Shown here piece after piece: positions 30,676-39,943 of a stretch of 64,000 nucleotides of DNA (the first letter of the stretch is position 1; the number at the start of each line of letters is the position of its first letter). A model generated the notes under the pieces. It was not told the DNA's origin and did no database searches. It saw only the letters and a program-made list of their open reading frames with translations. This stretch comes from CAVQBP01 sp963848195 (GTDB lineage: Bacteria; Bacteroidota; Ignavibacteria; Ignavibacteriales; Ignavibacteriaceae). The DNA lies in contig CAWKCY010000006.1 of assembly GCA_963848195.1 (NCBI GenBank), positions 62,001-126,000 on the forward strand, in the 5' to 3' direction. Made by a program: the position numbers and the translations under genes.

Positions 30676-31758
30676 TTATAGTTCGGAACTTTCGTTCTGA
30701 TTGCTGTTCCAGTTTTCTTTATTTAAAAATAATGTTTGGGTTGGGTAGGCAAATTCAAGTCCGCGCTTTTCAAATTCTTCGTATATTTTTAAGTTAATTA
30801 TCTGCTGAGTATCCATATAAATATTATAATCGGGGCTTAGCACGTAATAGACAAATTCGAATAGTAAACTAAAATCACCGTATGATGCAAAATGTCCTCT
30901 GTCGAAAGCTGTATTTTTTTGTTCTTCAATAATTTTTCTTACGAAAACAGGGATATCTTTAAGCTGGTCAGCTTTTGTTTGATAAACAACCCCGAGTTTG
31001 AAAACAATCCTTCTTCTTTCCATTCTTTTGTAGTTTTGAATTCTTGAATCTGTAAGGTCTTTATTTGAAAAAACTAACTGCTCGCCGCCAAGGCTTCTCA
31101 ATCTTGTAGTTTTCAAACCAATATGCTCAACGGAACCTAATTTATCGCCGACAATTAAGAAATCTCCTATTTCAAAGGGACGGTCAAAAAATATTACAAA
31201 GAATGCAAATAGGTCACCGAGAACAGCTTGAGCAGCTAAAGCAATAGCTATTCCGCCAATACCCAGTCCGGTTAAAACAGAAGCAACTTTTAGTCCCAAA
31301 TTATCGAGTAAAAAAACTAGACCTATTGCCCAAACTATGAGGGTAATAATAGTAGTTATTCCTTTTACTTCTTTTTGTCTAGCCTCACTTCCCCTTTTTC
31401 TCACGTAATTACCGAGAGAATATCCTATAAAAGAGGTGAAAACCCGAAGAGCCAGAAATGTAAGTAAAATGATAGATATATCGTTTATTACAGTCTGGAA
31501 CTCAACACTAAGTTTTAATGATCTAATAGCGAGATAAAAAGAGCCGTAATATAAAAGCGGTACTATAGCTTTCTGAATTCCCCTTACGAGATAATCATCC
31601 AGTGCAGTTTCTGTTCTTTCGGCCCATGCTTTTAGCCTTTTTAATACTACTTTTCTAAAAATGCTTACAATTATAATTCCCAATAGAAATATGATTAGTG
31701 CGGTTAAGTAAGCTAAAACCGTATTGCCTAGATAAGTCTGATTTAAAAAATCGTGCAT
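30676..31758 (-). CDS. MscS-type mechanosensitive channel
   Basis: Inner-membrane channel that opens under membrane tension to release solutes. 360 residues with four or five transmembrane helices. The pore helix reads LGIGGIAIALAAQAVLGDLFAFFVIFFDRPF and is followed by the beta domain (GDFLIVGDKLGSVEHIGLKTTRLRS) and an alpha/beta C-terminal domain, all in MscS order. The region 31759-32001 upstream has a pair of the AAAGATGACATCTTT palindromes. Confidence 0.94.
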   Translation of the reverse strand: MHDFLNQTYLGNTVLAYLTALIIFLLGIIIVSIFRKVVLKRLKAWAERTETALDDYLVRGIQKAIVPLLYYGSFYLAIRSLKLSVEFQTVINDISIILLTFLALRVFTSFIGYSLGNYVRKRGSEARQKEVKGITTIITLIVWAIGLVFLLDNLGLKVASVLTGLGIGGIAIALAAQAVLGDLFAFFVIFFDRPFEIGDFLIVGDKLGSVEHIGLKTTRLRSLGGEQLVFSNKDLTDSRIQNYKRMERRRIVFKLGVVYQTKADQLKDIPVFVRKIIEEQKNTAFDRGHFASYGDFSLLFEFVYYVLSPDYNIYMDTQQIINLKIYEEFEKRGLEFAYPTQTLFLNKENWNSNQNESSEL

Positions 31759-31901
31759 TTTGATTATTTCTCCATTAATATTTTTGGATTAAAATAAAAT
31801 TGTTTGGTAAAGATCCAAATGATTCAGATTAAAATACTTTAAGCTTGTACAATTTTGAATAAATTTTAGTTACGCGAGATACGAAATACCAGTTAAAATT
31901 G

Positions 31902-31999
31902 AAAGATGACATCTTTACTTTTGAAATTAAAAGTGTTATCTAAAACTTACACTTTAATAAAAATTAAAGATAATTTTCCTTTGAAAGGATGTCATCTTT
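31902..31999. repeat. paired 15-bp palindromes
   Basis: AAAGATGACATCTTT at 31902-31916 and AAAGGATGTCATCTTT at 31984-31999, with short inverted repeats (ACTTTTGAAATTAAAAGT and AAGTGT/ACACTT) between them. It lies between the mscS start and the barrel gene's stop. Confidence 0.7.
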
Positions 32000-32001
32000 A
32001 T

Positions 32002-33201
32002 TTAAGGGAAATCAATATAGAATCCAATACCAAACCTGGATATTTTTTCGCCGTAATATGCATCGAAATAATTTAAGCCTGTATAATAGGATAAATAAAC
32101 AGTAATCCCTTTCCCTTCCCACTCGCCTAATTTTAACCCGAGCATTGTCTGCTGGCTGCCTACATATTTGTTATACCCTGAAAGATAAAAATAATGTGCA
32201 ATAAAAATATTTTCATCTTTAGTAAAGAACTTCCCTAAAAGGTTTCTTAAATCGAATTCAAACCCTGCGTGATAATTTAATCTTTTGATATCGGCAGGAC
32301 GCACAAAGAATGAATGGGAAAACCCTCCGTAATATCTGAAATAACCGAATCCGGTTTTTAACTGATTCTCAATAGTAAGTTCATAGAAATTTCTTGTGAA
32401 ATGAATGGAGGAGTCTTTTCCAATCCACATCTTTTTAATAAAATCATAATGACCGTCTACAAAGTGTGCGCTGTTATGGATAATTCTAAGCCTTACACCG
32501 AGATTGCTGGCAGTATAATTTTTTCTTAAAGATATGTTTCCTCCAAAGAAGCCATCAAGTGCATCTATCTGGAGTCTAAATTCCTTATATCTTGTAGAAA
32601 GAGCATAACCCATGAACTCAATGCCTGCGGCTACGGATATATTTTCTTTTAATAAATTCATTTTTAACAGATCGACGTTATTGCCGATATCTACTCTTAA
32701 ATTTCTATTTTCGGGAAAGTATAGAATGCCGAATTTAGCTTCCTGAGTATTAGCTTTAAGAGGTGAGAAGTTCAGGCTGGAGGGTAGAAAATCGAAGGAT
32801 ACGCTGCGTTCCTGAGCTTGTATGAATGGGAGAGATGAGAGAAATATTAACAGGAGGATTAGCCGGAGAATATGGAACGATGGAGTGGTGGAGTGGTGGA
32901 ATGATGGAGTGATGGAATGATGGAACGTTGGAATGATGGAATGTTGGAATGATGGAGTGGTGGAATGATGGAATGTTGGAATGATGGAATGTTGGAATGA
33001 TGGAGTGGTGGAGTGGTGGAATGATGGAGTGATGGAGTGGTGGAATGATGGAGTGATGGAATGTTGGAATGATGGAGTGGTGGAATGATGGAGTGGTGGA
33101 AAGGATGAATGGATGAATGATGGAGTGGTGGAATGGTGGAGTTTTTCCAGCAGATAAATCTGCTGGTTAATGATATTCCTCCACCATTTCAACTTCTCCA
33201 A
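32002..33201 (-). CDS. DUF1207-like outer-membrane barrel, start altered by repeats
   Basis: The protein proper begins near 32868 with a signal peptide (LRLILLLIFLSSLPF, cleavage after QAQ). It then has about 270 residues in a pattern I associate with DUF1207: NSAHFVDGHYDF, GGFSHSFFVRP and a final YYGEKISRFGIGFYIDF ending in an aromatic barrel strand. No ATG, GTG or TTG lies between the signal peptide and a TTG at 33201. The intervening stretch is an 8-bp minisatellite and a hairpin repeat that happen to be open in frame. A ribosome site and ATG near 33190 lead into a stop in the hairpin. The repeats have probably separated the gene from its start. Confidence 0.65.
   Translation of the reverse strand: MEKLKWWRNIINQQIYLLEKLHHSTTPSFIHSSFPPLHHSTTPSFQHSITPSFHHSITPSFHHSTTPSFQHSIIPTFHHSTTPSFQHSIIPTFHHSITPSFHHSTTPSFHILRLILLLIFLSSLPFIQAQERSVSFDFLPSSLNFSPLKANTQEAKFGILYFPENRNLRVDIGNNVDLLKMNLLKENISVAAGIEFMGYALSTRYKEFRLQIDALDGFFGGNISLRKNYTASNLGVRLRIIHNSAHFVDGHYDFIKKMWIGKDSSIHFTRNFYELTIENQLKTGFGYFRYYGGFSHSFFVRPADIKRLNYHAGFEFDLRNLLGKFFTKDENIFIAHYFYLSGYNKYVGSQQTMLGLKLGEWEGKGITVYLSYYTGLNYFDAYYGEKISRFGIGFYIDFP
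32880..33120. repeat. 8-bp minisatellite (GGARTGRT), about 30 units
   Basis: Units GGAATGAT, GGAGTGGT, GGAATGTT and similar. On the minus strand three units make 24 bases, so the array reads as an eight-residue peptide repeat (HSTTPSFH type). It lies directly upstream of a signal peptide. Confidence 0.93.
33147..33166. repeat. ATAAAT-type hairpin CCAGCAGATAAATCTGCTGG
   Basis: Perfect 9-bp stem with the shared GATAAATC core and the shared downstream GTTAATGATATTC. It separates hisIE from the barrel gene. Confidence 0.8.
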
Positions 33202-33202
33202 T

Positions 33203-33814
33203 TTATTTGCCTGCTCTTTTTTTTAGGTTGTCTACTATTTCTGAAAAATCAATATCCAGTTCTGCTAGCATAACAAATAAATGATAAATTAAATCTGAAG
33301 TCTCATTTATTATTTCGTTTTTATCTTTATTTTTGGCGGCAATAACTGTTTCAATCGCTTCTTCTCCTACTTTTTGAATTATTCTGTTTGCTCCCTCTTT
33401 GAATAACTTTGCAGTATAGGAATTTTCCGGAAGTTTTTCTTTTCTTTCTTTAATTAAATTGAAGAGTTCATTTAGAAAATTCAGGGATTTGATATTATTG
33501 ATATTGAAGCATGAATAATTTCCGGTGTGGCAGGTGGGTCCTTGCGGTTCTGCGTAAACGAGCAGGGTATCGTTATCACAGTCTGGTAGTATATTGATTA
33601 ATTTTAAATAATTGCCGGATGTTTCTCCTTTAGTCCATAGAGCTTTCTTTGTGCGGCTGTAGAATGTTACCAGGTCAGTTTCTAAAGTTTTTTCGAGGGA
33701 TTCTTTATTCATGAAGCCTAGCATTAAAACCTGGCTGTTGCTGTTATCTACTATGATAGCGGGGATTAAGCCGTTGAGTTTTTCAAAGTTTAATTTTGAG
33801 ATATCTAGTTGCAT
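33203..33814 (-). CDS. hisIE: bifunctional phosphoribosyl-AMP cyclohydrolase / phosphoribosyl-ATP pyrophosphatase
   Basis: Steps 2 and 3 of histidine synthesis. The N-terminal HisI domain has FYSRTKKALWTKGETSGN and the metal ligands DCDND and PTCHTG. The C-terminal HisE domain (from about residue 110) has SYTAKLFKEG, KVGEEAIETV and LIYHLFVML. 203 residues, the normal fused size. Last biosynthetic gene of the operon. A block of palindromic repeats separates it from hisF. Confidence 0.96.
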   Translation of the reverse strand: MQLDISKLNFEKLNGLIPAIIVDNSNSQVLMLGFMNKESLEKTLETDLVTFYSRTKKALWTKGETSGNYLKLINILPDCDNDTLLVYAEPQGPTCHTGNYSCFNINNIKSLNFLNELFNLIKERKEKLPENSYTAKLFKEGANRIIQKVGEEAIETVIAAKNKDKNEIINETSDLIYHLFVMLAELDIDFSEIVDNLKKRAGK

Positions 33815-34128
33815 AGGGTTATAAGTTATTAGTTCAATAATTATTTCACCCCTGTCGGGGTTTTAATTAGTGTTTTTTTATATTTTCTACAATAATATCA
33901 CACCTTCGGTGTTCAAATAATTTTATTTCACCTCTTCGGGGGTTAGAGGACACAGCTGCTTAATATTTTCTCAAGTTGACCATTCGGGAAAAACCGTTGA
34001 AACGGTTATATATATTCGTCTTATTTTTGACCCGGGATAAATCCCGGGGTTAATGTTTGTACTCGATTTATTAGCCGCGGGATAAATCCCGGGGTTAATG
34101 TATAAAGATGACATCTTTAAATCTTTAA
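33815..34128. repeat. repeat cluster between hisF and hisIE
   Basis: In order: CACCCCTGTCGGGGTT (33847), a CTACAATAAT tag with ACACCTTCGGTGT hairpin (33887-33914), CACCTCTTCGGGGG (33929), AACCGTTGAAACGGTT (33992), CCCGGGATAAATCCCGGG (34031-34048), a near copy at 34076-34095, and AAAGATGACATCTTT (34104-34118). There is no promoter or gene I can recognise. Confidence 0.85.
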
Positions 34129-34884
34129 TTAAATTCTTACGTTGATATTGTTTTGTTTTAAATAATTTTTTAATTCTTTAATGGGTAAAATATTAAAATG
34201 AAATAGACTTGCTGCCAGACAGGCATCTACATTTGCTTGTTTAAATGCATCAAGGAAATCTTCTTTTTTACCGGCACCGCCGGAGGCAATAACAGGAACG
34301 GTAACATTAAGAGTTAATTCTTTTAAGAATTTCAAATCGTAACCTTCTTTGGTGCCGTCACGGTCCATTGAGGTTAATAATATTTCACCGGCACCTCTTT
34401 CCACGGCTTCTCTGCACCAATCCATTCCAATTAAACCGGTATCTTCTCTCCCTCCTTTAATAAATACTTTATATTCATTAACTATAAGTTTAACATCAAT
34501 TGCAGCAACAGTAGCCTGCGAGCCGAATTGTCTAGCTGATTCAGTAATCAAATTATGGTCTTTTACAATTGCAGAGTTTAATGAAACCTTATCGGCGCCT
34601 GCTTTTAATAATGCTTCAATATCTTTTATTTCGGATATACCTCCTCCGACTGTAAAAGGAATTCTAATAGCCTTTGCTACCTCTTCCACAAGGTTAATTA
34701 AAATTTTCCGTTTTTCATGGGAAGCGGTAATATCCAGGAAGACTAATTCATCGGCACCTTCCTTAGAATATCTTTCGGCAAGTTCGACCGGTGAACCTGC
34801 ATCGATTAAATTTACAAAGTTAGTTCCTTTTACTACCCTGCCTTCTTTTACATCAAGACATGGGATTATTCGTTTGCACAGCAA
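34129..34884 (-). CDS. hisF: imidazole glycerol phosphate synthase, cyclase subunit
   Basis: With HisH converts PRFAR and glutamine-derived ammonia to imidazole glycerol phosphate and AICAR. TIM barrel of 251 residues. RIIPCLDVKEGRVVKG holds the first catalytic Asp, VPFTVGGGI-type FTVGGGI and the second catalytic Asp region LTSMDRDGTKEGYD follow, and SGGAG binds phosphate. Its start overlaps the end of hisA by about 30 bases. Confidence 0.97.
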   Translation of the reverse strand: MLCKRIIPCLDVKEGRVVKGTNFVNLIDAGSPVELAERYSKEGADELVFLDITASHEKRKILINLVEEVAKAIRIPFTVGGGISEIKDIEALLKAGADKVSLNSAIVKDHNLITESARQFGSQATVAAIDVKLIVNEYKVFIKGGREDTGLIGMDWCREAVERGAGEILLTSMDRDGTKEGYDLKFLKELTLNVTVPVIASGGAGKKEDFLDAFKQANVDACLAASLFHFNILPIKELKNYLKQNNINVRI

Positions 34885-35593
34885 ATTCAGCCAGTTCCTT
34901 TAAATTAATTTTATTTTCGTAAATAGCTTTCCCGACTATAACTCCATACGGATTTATTTCACGGAGGCTTTTAATATCGTTTAGGTCTTTAATTCCGCCG
35001 GAAGCAATCAGATTTATACCGGGAATTTCTTCGAGTATATTTTTATAAAGATCCTTATTTGTTCCCGAGAGCATTCCGTCTCTTGAAATATCGGTAACTA
35101 AAAATTTGTTGATACCGAGGTTTTTACAATAATTTATATGTGAGTAGATGGAGATTTGAGTCTCTTCAGTCCACCCGGATATATAGATCATCATATCTTT
35201 TACATCGGCAGCCACTATTAACTTATCAGCGCTATTATTTTTAACAATATTTTCAAATTCATTTTTATTTTTAATTGACAAAGAACCGATAACTGCATAA
35301 TCAATGCCTGCGGAAAACAAATCCGACACGTTACTTGAGCTTCTTATACCTCCGCCGAATTCAATTTTCAATTTAGTTCTTTTTTTAATCTCTTTAATTG
35401 AATCGATTGCGGTAAACTTACCTGTTTTAGAGCCTTCCAGGTCTACGATATGAATTAAAGTGAATCCCAGAGATTCATAAAGTATGGCTTGATCAAGCGG
35501 GTCACTTGAGTAATAAGAGACATTATTAAAATCTCCCTTTGCAAGCCTTACGACTTTATTCTGATATATATCTATTGAAGGGATAATCAGCAT
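34853..35593 (-). CDS. hisA: ProFAR isomerase
   Basis: Amadori isomerisation of ProFAR to PRFAR. TIM barrel of 246 residues paralogous to HisF, with IIPSIDIYQNKVVRL (catalytic Asp), KIEFGGGIRS, the second Asp in VTDISRDGMLSG, and ASGGI. It overlaps hisH by 7 bases and hisF by about 30 bases. Confidence 0.97.
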   Translation of the reverse strand: MLIIPSIDIYQNKVVRLAKGDFNNVSYYSSDPLDQAILYESLGFTLIHIVDLEGSKTGKFTAIDSIKEIKKRTKLKIEFGGGIRSSSNVSDLFSAGIDYAVIGSLSIKNKNEFENIVKNNSADKLIVAADVKDMMIYISGWTEETQISIYSHINYCKNLGINKFLVTDISRDGMLSGTNKDLYKNILEEIPGINLIASGGIKDLNDIKSLREINPYGVIVGKAIYENKINLKELAEFAVQTNNPMS

Positions 35594-36174
35594 AATTCAA
35601 TAAAATTTTTTAGGACTTTTAAGCCAGCATCGCTTGATTTTTCAGGGTGGAATTGTACACCGTAATAATTCTCTTTCTCCATTGAAGCAGAAAAATCGAT
35701 ACTGTTATTGCAGTAAGAAGTAGTAAATTCATTAACGGGGAGATAATAAGAATTTGCGAAATAAAACCTTTCTCCTTCAGTAATACCGGAAAACAATTTA
35801 CTTTCTTTCTTAAAATGAATATCATTCCATCCCATGTGGGGTACTTTAACCTTTTGGGGGTCGAATTTCAATACTTCTCCAGGGAAAATACCGAGACATT
35901 GTATATTCCCTTCGGTTGAAAAATCAGCCATTAACTGCATACCGAGACAGACACCCAGAATAGGTCTTTTGACAATTCTGAGCAGGGAATAGAGATTTAG
36001 TTTATGCAGCTGTTTTATTGCAAAGGAGGCTTCGCCTACACCGGGAAAGATTACTTTTTCGGCTCTGCAAATCTCTGTTTCGCTATTCGTTATTTTATAT
36101 TTTTGTCCAAGCTCATTTAGAGCATTGGCAACAGATGCTACATTGCCAGCACCATAATCTATTAAAGCTATCAT
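35587..36174 (-). CDS. hisH: imidazole glycerol phosphate synthase, glutaminase subunit
   Basis: Class I glutamine amidotransferase feeding ammonia to HisF. DYGAGNVASV at the N-terminus, FPGVGEASFA, nucleophile motif GVCLGMQLM, and the catalytic His-Glu in GVQFHPEKSS. 195 residues. Start overlaps the hisB stop by 4 bases. Confidence 0.97.
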   Translation of the reverse strand: MIALIDYGAGNVASVANALNELGQKYKITNSETEICRAEKVIFPGVGEASFAIKQLHKLNLYSLLRIVKRPILGVCLGMQLMADFSTEGNIQCLGIFPGEVLKFDPQKVKVPHMGWNDIHFKKESKLFSGITEGERFYFANSYYLPVNEFTTSYCNNSIDFSASMEKENYYGVQFHPEKSSDAGLKVLKNFIELC

Positions 36175-37067
36175 AAAACACCTTTAGTGGACGGCAGCAT
36201 ATTTTTATTTCTTTCATCAAACCGGCAGGCTTCATTTAATGATTTAGCAAAAGCTTTAAACATTGCCTCAATTTTGTGATGGTCATTTTTGCCTTTTGCT
36301 CTTATTAGAATATTAGCCTTTAGTCCGGAGGATAGGCCTCTAAAAAATTCTTCAGTCAATTCAGTAGGGAACTTACCGACTTTTTCTCTTTCAAATTTAC
36401 ATTTGAAATTTAAGTAAGCTCTTCCACCCAGATCCAGCGAACATTTAGCGATTGAATCATCCATAGGCAGATAGAAACCATAGCGTTTAATTCCTTTTTT
36501 ATTTCCGAGAGCTTCATTTAAAACAGTGCCCAGAGTAATGCCTACATCTTCAACCGTATGATGTTCATCGACATGAAGATCGCCGTCTACCTTTATATTT
36601 AAATCCAAATTTGCATGTTTTGCAATTTGTTCGAGCATATGGTCAAAAAAGCCAATGCCGGTATTTATTATACTCTTGCCGGTTCCATCGAGATTCACTT
36701 CAATTTCGATGTCGGTTTCTTTGGTTTTTCGAGTTTGTTTAGCGGATCTTAGCTTTCTTATAAGCATTTCGGCTGCTTTTTCGAATGTATCTATATCGCT
36801 GTTTTCGGTTACGATAATGGAATTATTTTGAGAATTATCTTTAGTTAAGATATAGAAGGATTTCTCCGGTTTTTTATTATCCTTTGGATTTATAAGAATA
36901 TCTTCCAGTTCAAGGATTTTATTTAGTTCGGTATTTTCTTTTGGATTAAAATCATCTGAAAAGATTGAAAATCCGCGTTGCTGGAGTTTTTTTAAGGCGG
37001 AGATTAGACCTTTTGATATGGGGGAGTTTAGGTTAAAGAATTCTTTGGCTATGGTTAGTTTGTTCAT
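36171..37067 (-). CDS. hisB: imidazoleglycerol-phosphate dehydratase with degenerate N-terminal domain
   Basis: The C-terminal 190 residues are a complete dehydratase (step 6), with manganese-binding motifs FFDHMLEQIAKHANLD, DEHHTVEDVG, DDSIAKCSLDLGGR and KNDHHKIEA. The first 105 residues look like a shortened relic of the HAD histidinol-phosphate phosphatase found in bifunctional HisB proteins: ALKKLQQRGF and SIIVTENSDIDTFEKA align in order. The catalytic DxDGT motif, the zinc loop cysteines and about 60 residues are missing. Phosphatase activity is therefore not expected, and step 8 would need another enzyme. Confidence 0.93.
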   Translation of the reverse strand: MNKLTIAKEFFNLNSPISKGLISALKKLQQRGFSIFSDDFNPKENTELNKILELEDILINPKDNKKPEKSFYILTKDNSQNNSIIVTENSDIDTFEKAAEMLIRKLRSAKQTRKTKETDIEIEVNLDGTGKSIINTGIGFFDHMLEQIAKHANLDLNIKVDGDLHVDEHHTVEDVGITLGTVLNEALGNKKGIKRYGFYLPMDDSIAKCSLDLGGRAYLNFKCKFEREKVGKFPTELTEEFFRGLSSGLKANILIRAKGKNDHHKIEAMFKAFAKSLNEACRFDERNKNMLPSTKGVL

Positions 37068-37498
37068 TTATAAGATTCCATTTTTATATCTAAGGCTGTT
37101 TTGTTGATCCTTGAGGATCCAGCTTCCTTTTTTTTCTATGTACTACAATAATTAAACATCTACGATGTTTTGAGCCGCATAAGGCTTACTGCAATTAGTG
37201 CTAAAAGAACTTCACCGCCCGAGCCTTGGATAAAGAGGCTGGGGAATATCTAAAAGAACCTCACGCCCATAAAGAGGGGCTGTGTGAGTATTAAAAGAAC
37301 CTCACCCCCCGGCCCCCTCTCCTTAGTAAGGAGAGGGGGGATGGATAAATCCATTGGTTAATGATATTCACACGGGCTGTGGAAGTCCGCAATATATAAT
37401 TACTCTTTAGATCACCGCAATAAATTGCGGTGTTAATCTTTGGAGCCGTTGGATAAATCCAACGGCAAGTGATATAACACAATCCAACGGCAAGTAAT
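37068..37498. repeat. repeat cluster between hisC and hisB
   Basis: Contains a CTACAATAAT tag with AACATCTACGATGTT hairpin (37142-37170), a GC-rich palindrome around CTCCTTAGTAAGGAG (37313-37339), ATGGATAAATCCATTGG (37341-37357) followed by GTTAATGATATTCACAC, CACCGCAATAAATTGCGGTG (37413-37432) and CCGTTGGATAAATCCAACGG (37446-37465). No gene. Confidence 0.85.
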
Positions 37499-38580
37499 CT
37501 ATAATTTCATAGTACTCAATTCTTCCCATAGGATATCGTTTTCTTCTTCGTTGCCGATTGAAATTCTGAGACAGTTTTCTAGTTTCGGCTGAGTGCTTCT
37601 GTCTCTTACTATGATTCCTTTTGATAATAATTTATTTTGTACAGCCTTTGCATTTTCAAATTTAACAAGTAGGAAATTAGCATCCGAATTATAAACTTTT
37701 TTTACAATTAATAAAGTTTCTAGCTGATTTTTAAGACGTTCTTTTTCTTTAATTATTGATTTTACGTAATTGTCTTTTAATTCTGAATGTAGAAATAGCT
37801 TTTTCCAGCACATATCTTGTTAAAGAATTGATATTATAAGGGGCTTTAATTTTAAATAAAATATCAATTATTTCCTTATCTGCTGCACAGAAGCCGGATC
37901 TTATTCCGGCTAAGTCCCCATGCTTTTGAGAAGGTTCGCAGTATAATTAAATTTTTATGATTTTTTATTTCGTTAACCAGTGTATCTTTAATAGAGAAAT
38001 CTATATAGGCTTCATCAACAACGACAATAAGATTTAATTCTTCGCATAACTTTATTACATCGTTACCATTTAATACATTGCCTGTCGGATTATTAGGTGA
38101 ACATAGAAAAATCATTTTGGTCTGTTCATCAGCCTTTTCCTTAATTGTATTTAGGTCAGGCTGAAAATCATCATTAAGAAGCACCTCACGGGTTTCAACA
38201 TTATTTATATCGCATGCAACTTTATACATTCCGTAAGTAGGTTCGGGGATAATGACATTGTCCTTGCCGGGATAGCAGAATACTCTTATTAATAGGTCGA
38301 TTATTTCATCGGAGCCTACACCGAAGAATATATTTTCAGGGGGTATGGAGTAATATTCACCGGTAATTCTTCTAATTTCTTTTTGATGCGGGTCGGGATA
38401 GCGGTTTAATTTTAGTCCGTTTGATTTATCCGACGGTAAAGTGGTTTCGAGGAAAGTTGAGCCGAAGCTGTTTTCGTTTGCATCCAGGAGTATCCCTTCG
38501 GTGCTGTCATAGATATCTCTTGCGGAGGTATAGGGCTTTAGGTTGATTATATTATTTCTTACTAATGATTTTATGTTCAT
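37499..38580 (-). CDS. hisC: histidinol-phosphate aminotransferase, two frameshifts
   Basis: PLP enzyme of step 7. SPNNPTGN, the VDEAYIDF PLP-ring Asp and the TFSKAWGL Schiff-base lysine are present, and the C-terminus ends with the substrate arginine region NCLRISIGNEEEN. Two single-base insertions break the frame. Removing one A at 37912-37913 turns the nonsense after KAWGL into AGIRSGFCAADKE, and removing one T at 37777-37780 joins STFRIK to DNYVKSI. The repaired protein is about 360 residues, normal for HisC. I treat these as sequence errors. Confidence 0.93.
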
Positions 38581-38620
38581 ATTATTGAATATTCAAAGTT
38601 CATAAAAGTTTTAGTTTAAA

Positions 38621-38655
38621 AGTGAGGCTCACCTTGAAGGTGAACCTCACTTTTT
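38621..38655. terminator. hairpin with T-run between hisD and hisC
   Basis: AGTGAGG-C-TCACCTT pairs with AAGGTGA-A-CCTCACT (15-bp stem with one mismatch), followed by TTTTT on the plus strand and TTTT on the minus strand. In the middle of the his operon it could reduce downstream expression or protect mRNA ends. Confidence 0.6.
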
Positions 38656-38676
38656 AGCCTTATTGAAACGGCGTTT

Positions 38677-39933
38677 TTATGTGCTGTATAATCCTTCTGT
38701 TTCAGCCAGGGTTTCTATGGTTTTTGAAATATTTGAGAGACCTTCTTTTGTTAATTGCTGGAATGTGATTGATTTCATGAAGGATTCTACGGAAATGCCG
38801 CCGGTACTTTTTGCAGAACCGGAAGTCGGGAGTGAGTGGTTTGTACCGGATGCATAATCTCCAGCACTTTCCGGTGAATAATTGCCGATAAATACTGAAC
38901 CGGCATTGAGAATCTTCTCTTTAATATTTTCAGGATTCTTTAGATTCAAAATTAAATGTTCGGGGGCATAATTATTACTGAATTCGATAGCTTCATTCAT
39001 ATTCTCTACCAGCAAGGAGAAGGAATTTCCCAGTGATTTTGATGCAAACTCTTTTCTCGGCAAGACATTTAACTGCTTTTCAAGCTCTTCGTCTATTTTA
39101 TTTATTACTGCTTCGGAATCTGAAATTAAAATCACCTGAGAATCGACACCGTGCTCTGCCTGAGAGAGGAGATCAGCAGCTGCAAAAGAGGGGTCTGCAT
39201 ATTCATCTGCAATAATTAAGAGTTCGCTGGGGCCGGCAATCATATCGATAGCACAGCCTTGGGGGTCTATACTTACGAGCATTTTTGCGGCAGTTACATA
39301 CTGGTTTCCAGGTCCTGCTATTTTATTTACTTTTGGAATTGAAGGATCACCGTATGCCATTAAGCCGATAGCCTGAGCGCCGCCTATTTTATAAAATTCA
39401 TTTATTCCGCAGATCTTAGCAGCATATAAAAGCGGATAATTTATTAAGTTATTTTTTGCAGGGGAAGCAGCAATGATTCTTTTGCAGCCGGCAATCTTTG
39501 CCGGAATGCCGAGCATCAGCATTGTGGAAGGGAGTACAGCATTTCCACCGGGAATGTATAATCCAACATTTTCAATTGCTTTAAATTCCCTTTTGCATTT
39601 TACTCCTTCAACGGTTTCAATTTCATATGAAGCAGGTTTCTGCATTAGATGAAATTTCTCAATATTATTTGCGGCAGTCTCTAAAGCTGCTTTGATTTTT
39701 TTATCAAGATTCTTTTCTGCTTCTTCAAATTCATTTTTTGAAACTAGTAACTCAGTCCCGGTAAACCCGTCCAATTTTTTAGCATAATCTATTGCGGCTG
39801 TAACGCCGTTTTGTTTTATTTCATTGAGAATTGGTTTAACAATTTCAAATATCTTATCAAAATTAATAGCAGGTCTTTTTAACAGATTATTATATTCTGA
39901 CGGCGATAAATCTTTAATATTATATCTTTTCAT
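38677..39933 (-). CDS. hisD: histidinol dehydrogenase
   Basis: Last two oxidations of the pathway, NAD- and zinc-dependent. 418 residues with GLYIPGG, the NAD region AGPGNQYVTAAK, the signature IDMIAGPSELL, catalytic NNYAPEHLIL and the C-terminal zinc histidine in SGTNHSLPTSG. It is 10 bases after hisG. Confidence 0.97.
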   Translation of the reverse strand: MKRYNIKDLSPSEYNNLLKRPAINFDKIFEIVKPILNEIKQNGVTAAIDYAKKLDGFTGTELLVSKNEFEEAEKNLDKKIKAALETAANNIEKFHLMQKPASYEIETVEGVKCKREFKAIENVGLYIPGGNAVLPSTMLMLGIPAKIAGCKRIIAASPAKNNLINYPLLYAAKICGINEFYKIGGAQAIGLMAYGDPSIPKVNKIAGPGNQYVTAAKMLVSIDPQGCAIDMIAGPSELLIIADEYADPSFAAADLLSQAEHGVDSQVILISDSEAVINKIDEELEKQLNVLPRKEFASKSLGNSFSLLVENMNEAIEFSNNYAPEHLILNLKNPENIKEKILNAGSVFIGNYSPESAGDYASGTNHSLPTSGSAKSTGGISVESFMKSITFQQLTKEGLSNISKTIETLAETEGLYST

Positions 39934-39943
39934 AATTGAAATT

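Noticed and set aside
32880..33201. Ser/Pro/His-rich repeat protein domain at the N-terminus of the barrel
   Set aside because: The peptide repeat comes from an 8-bp DNA repeat and includes a translated intergenic hairpin. A signal peptide starts only after it, so it is not a protein domain.
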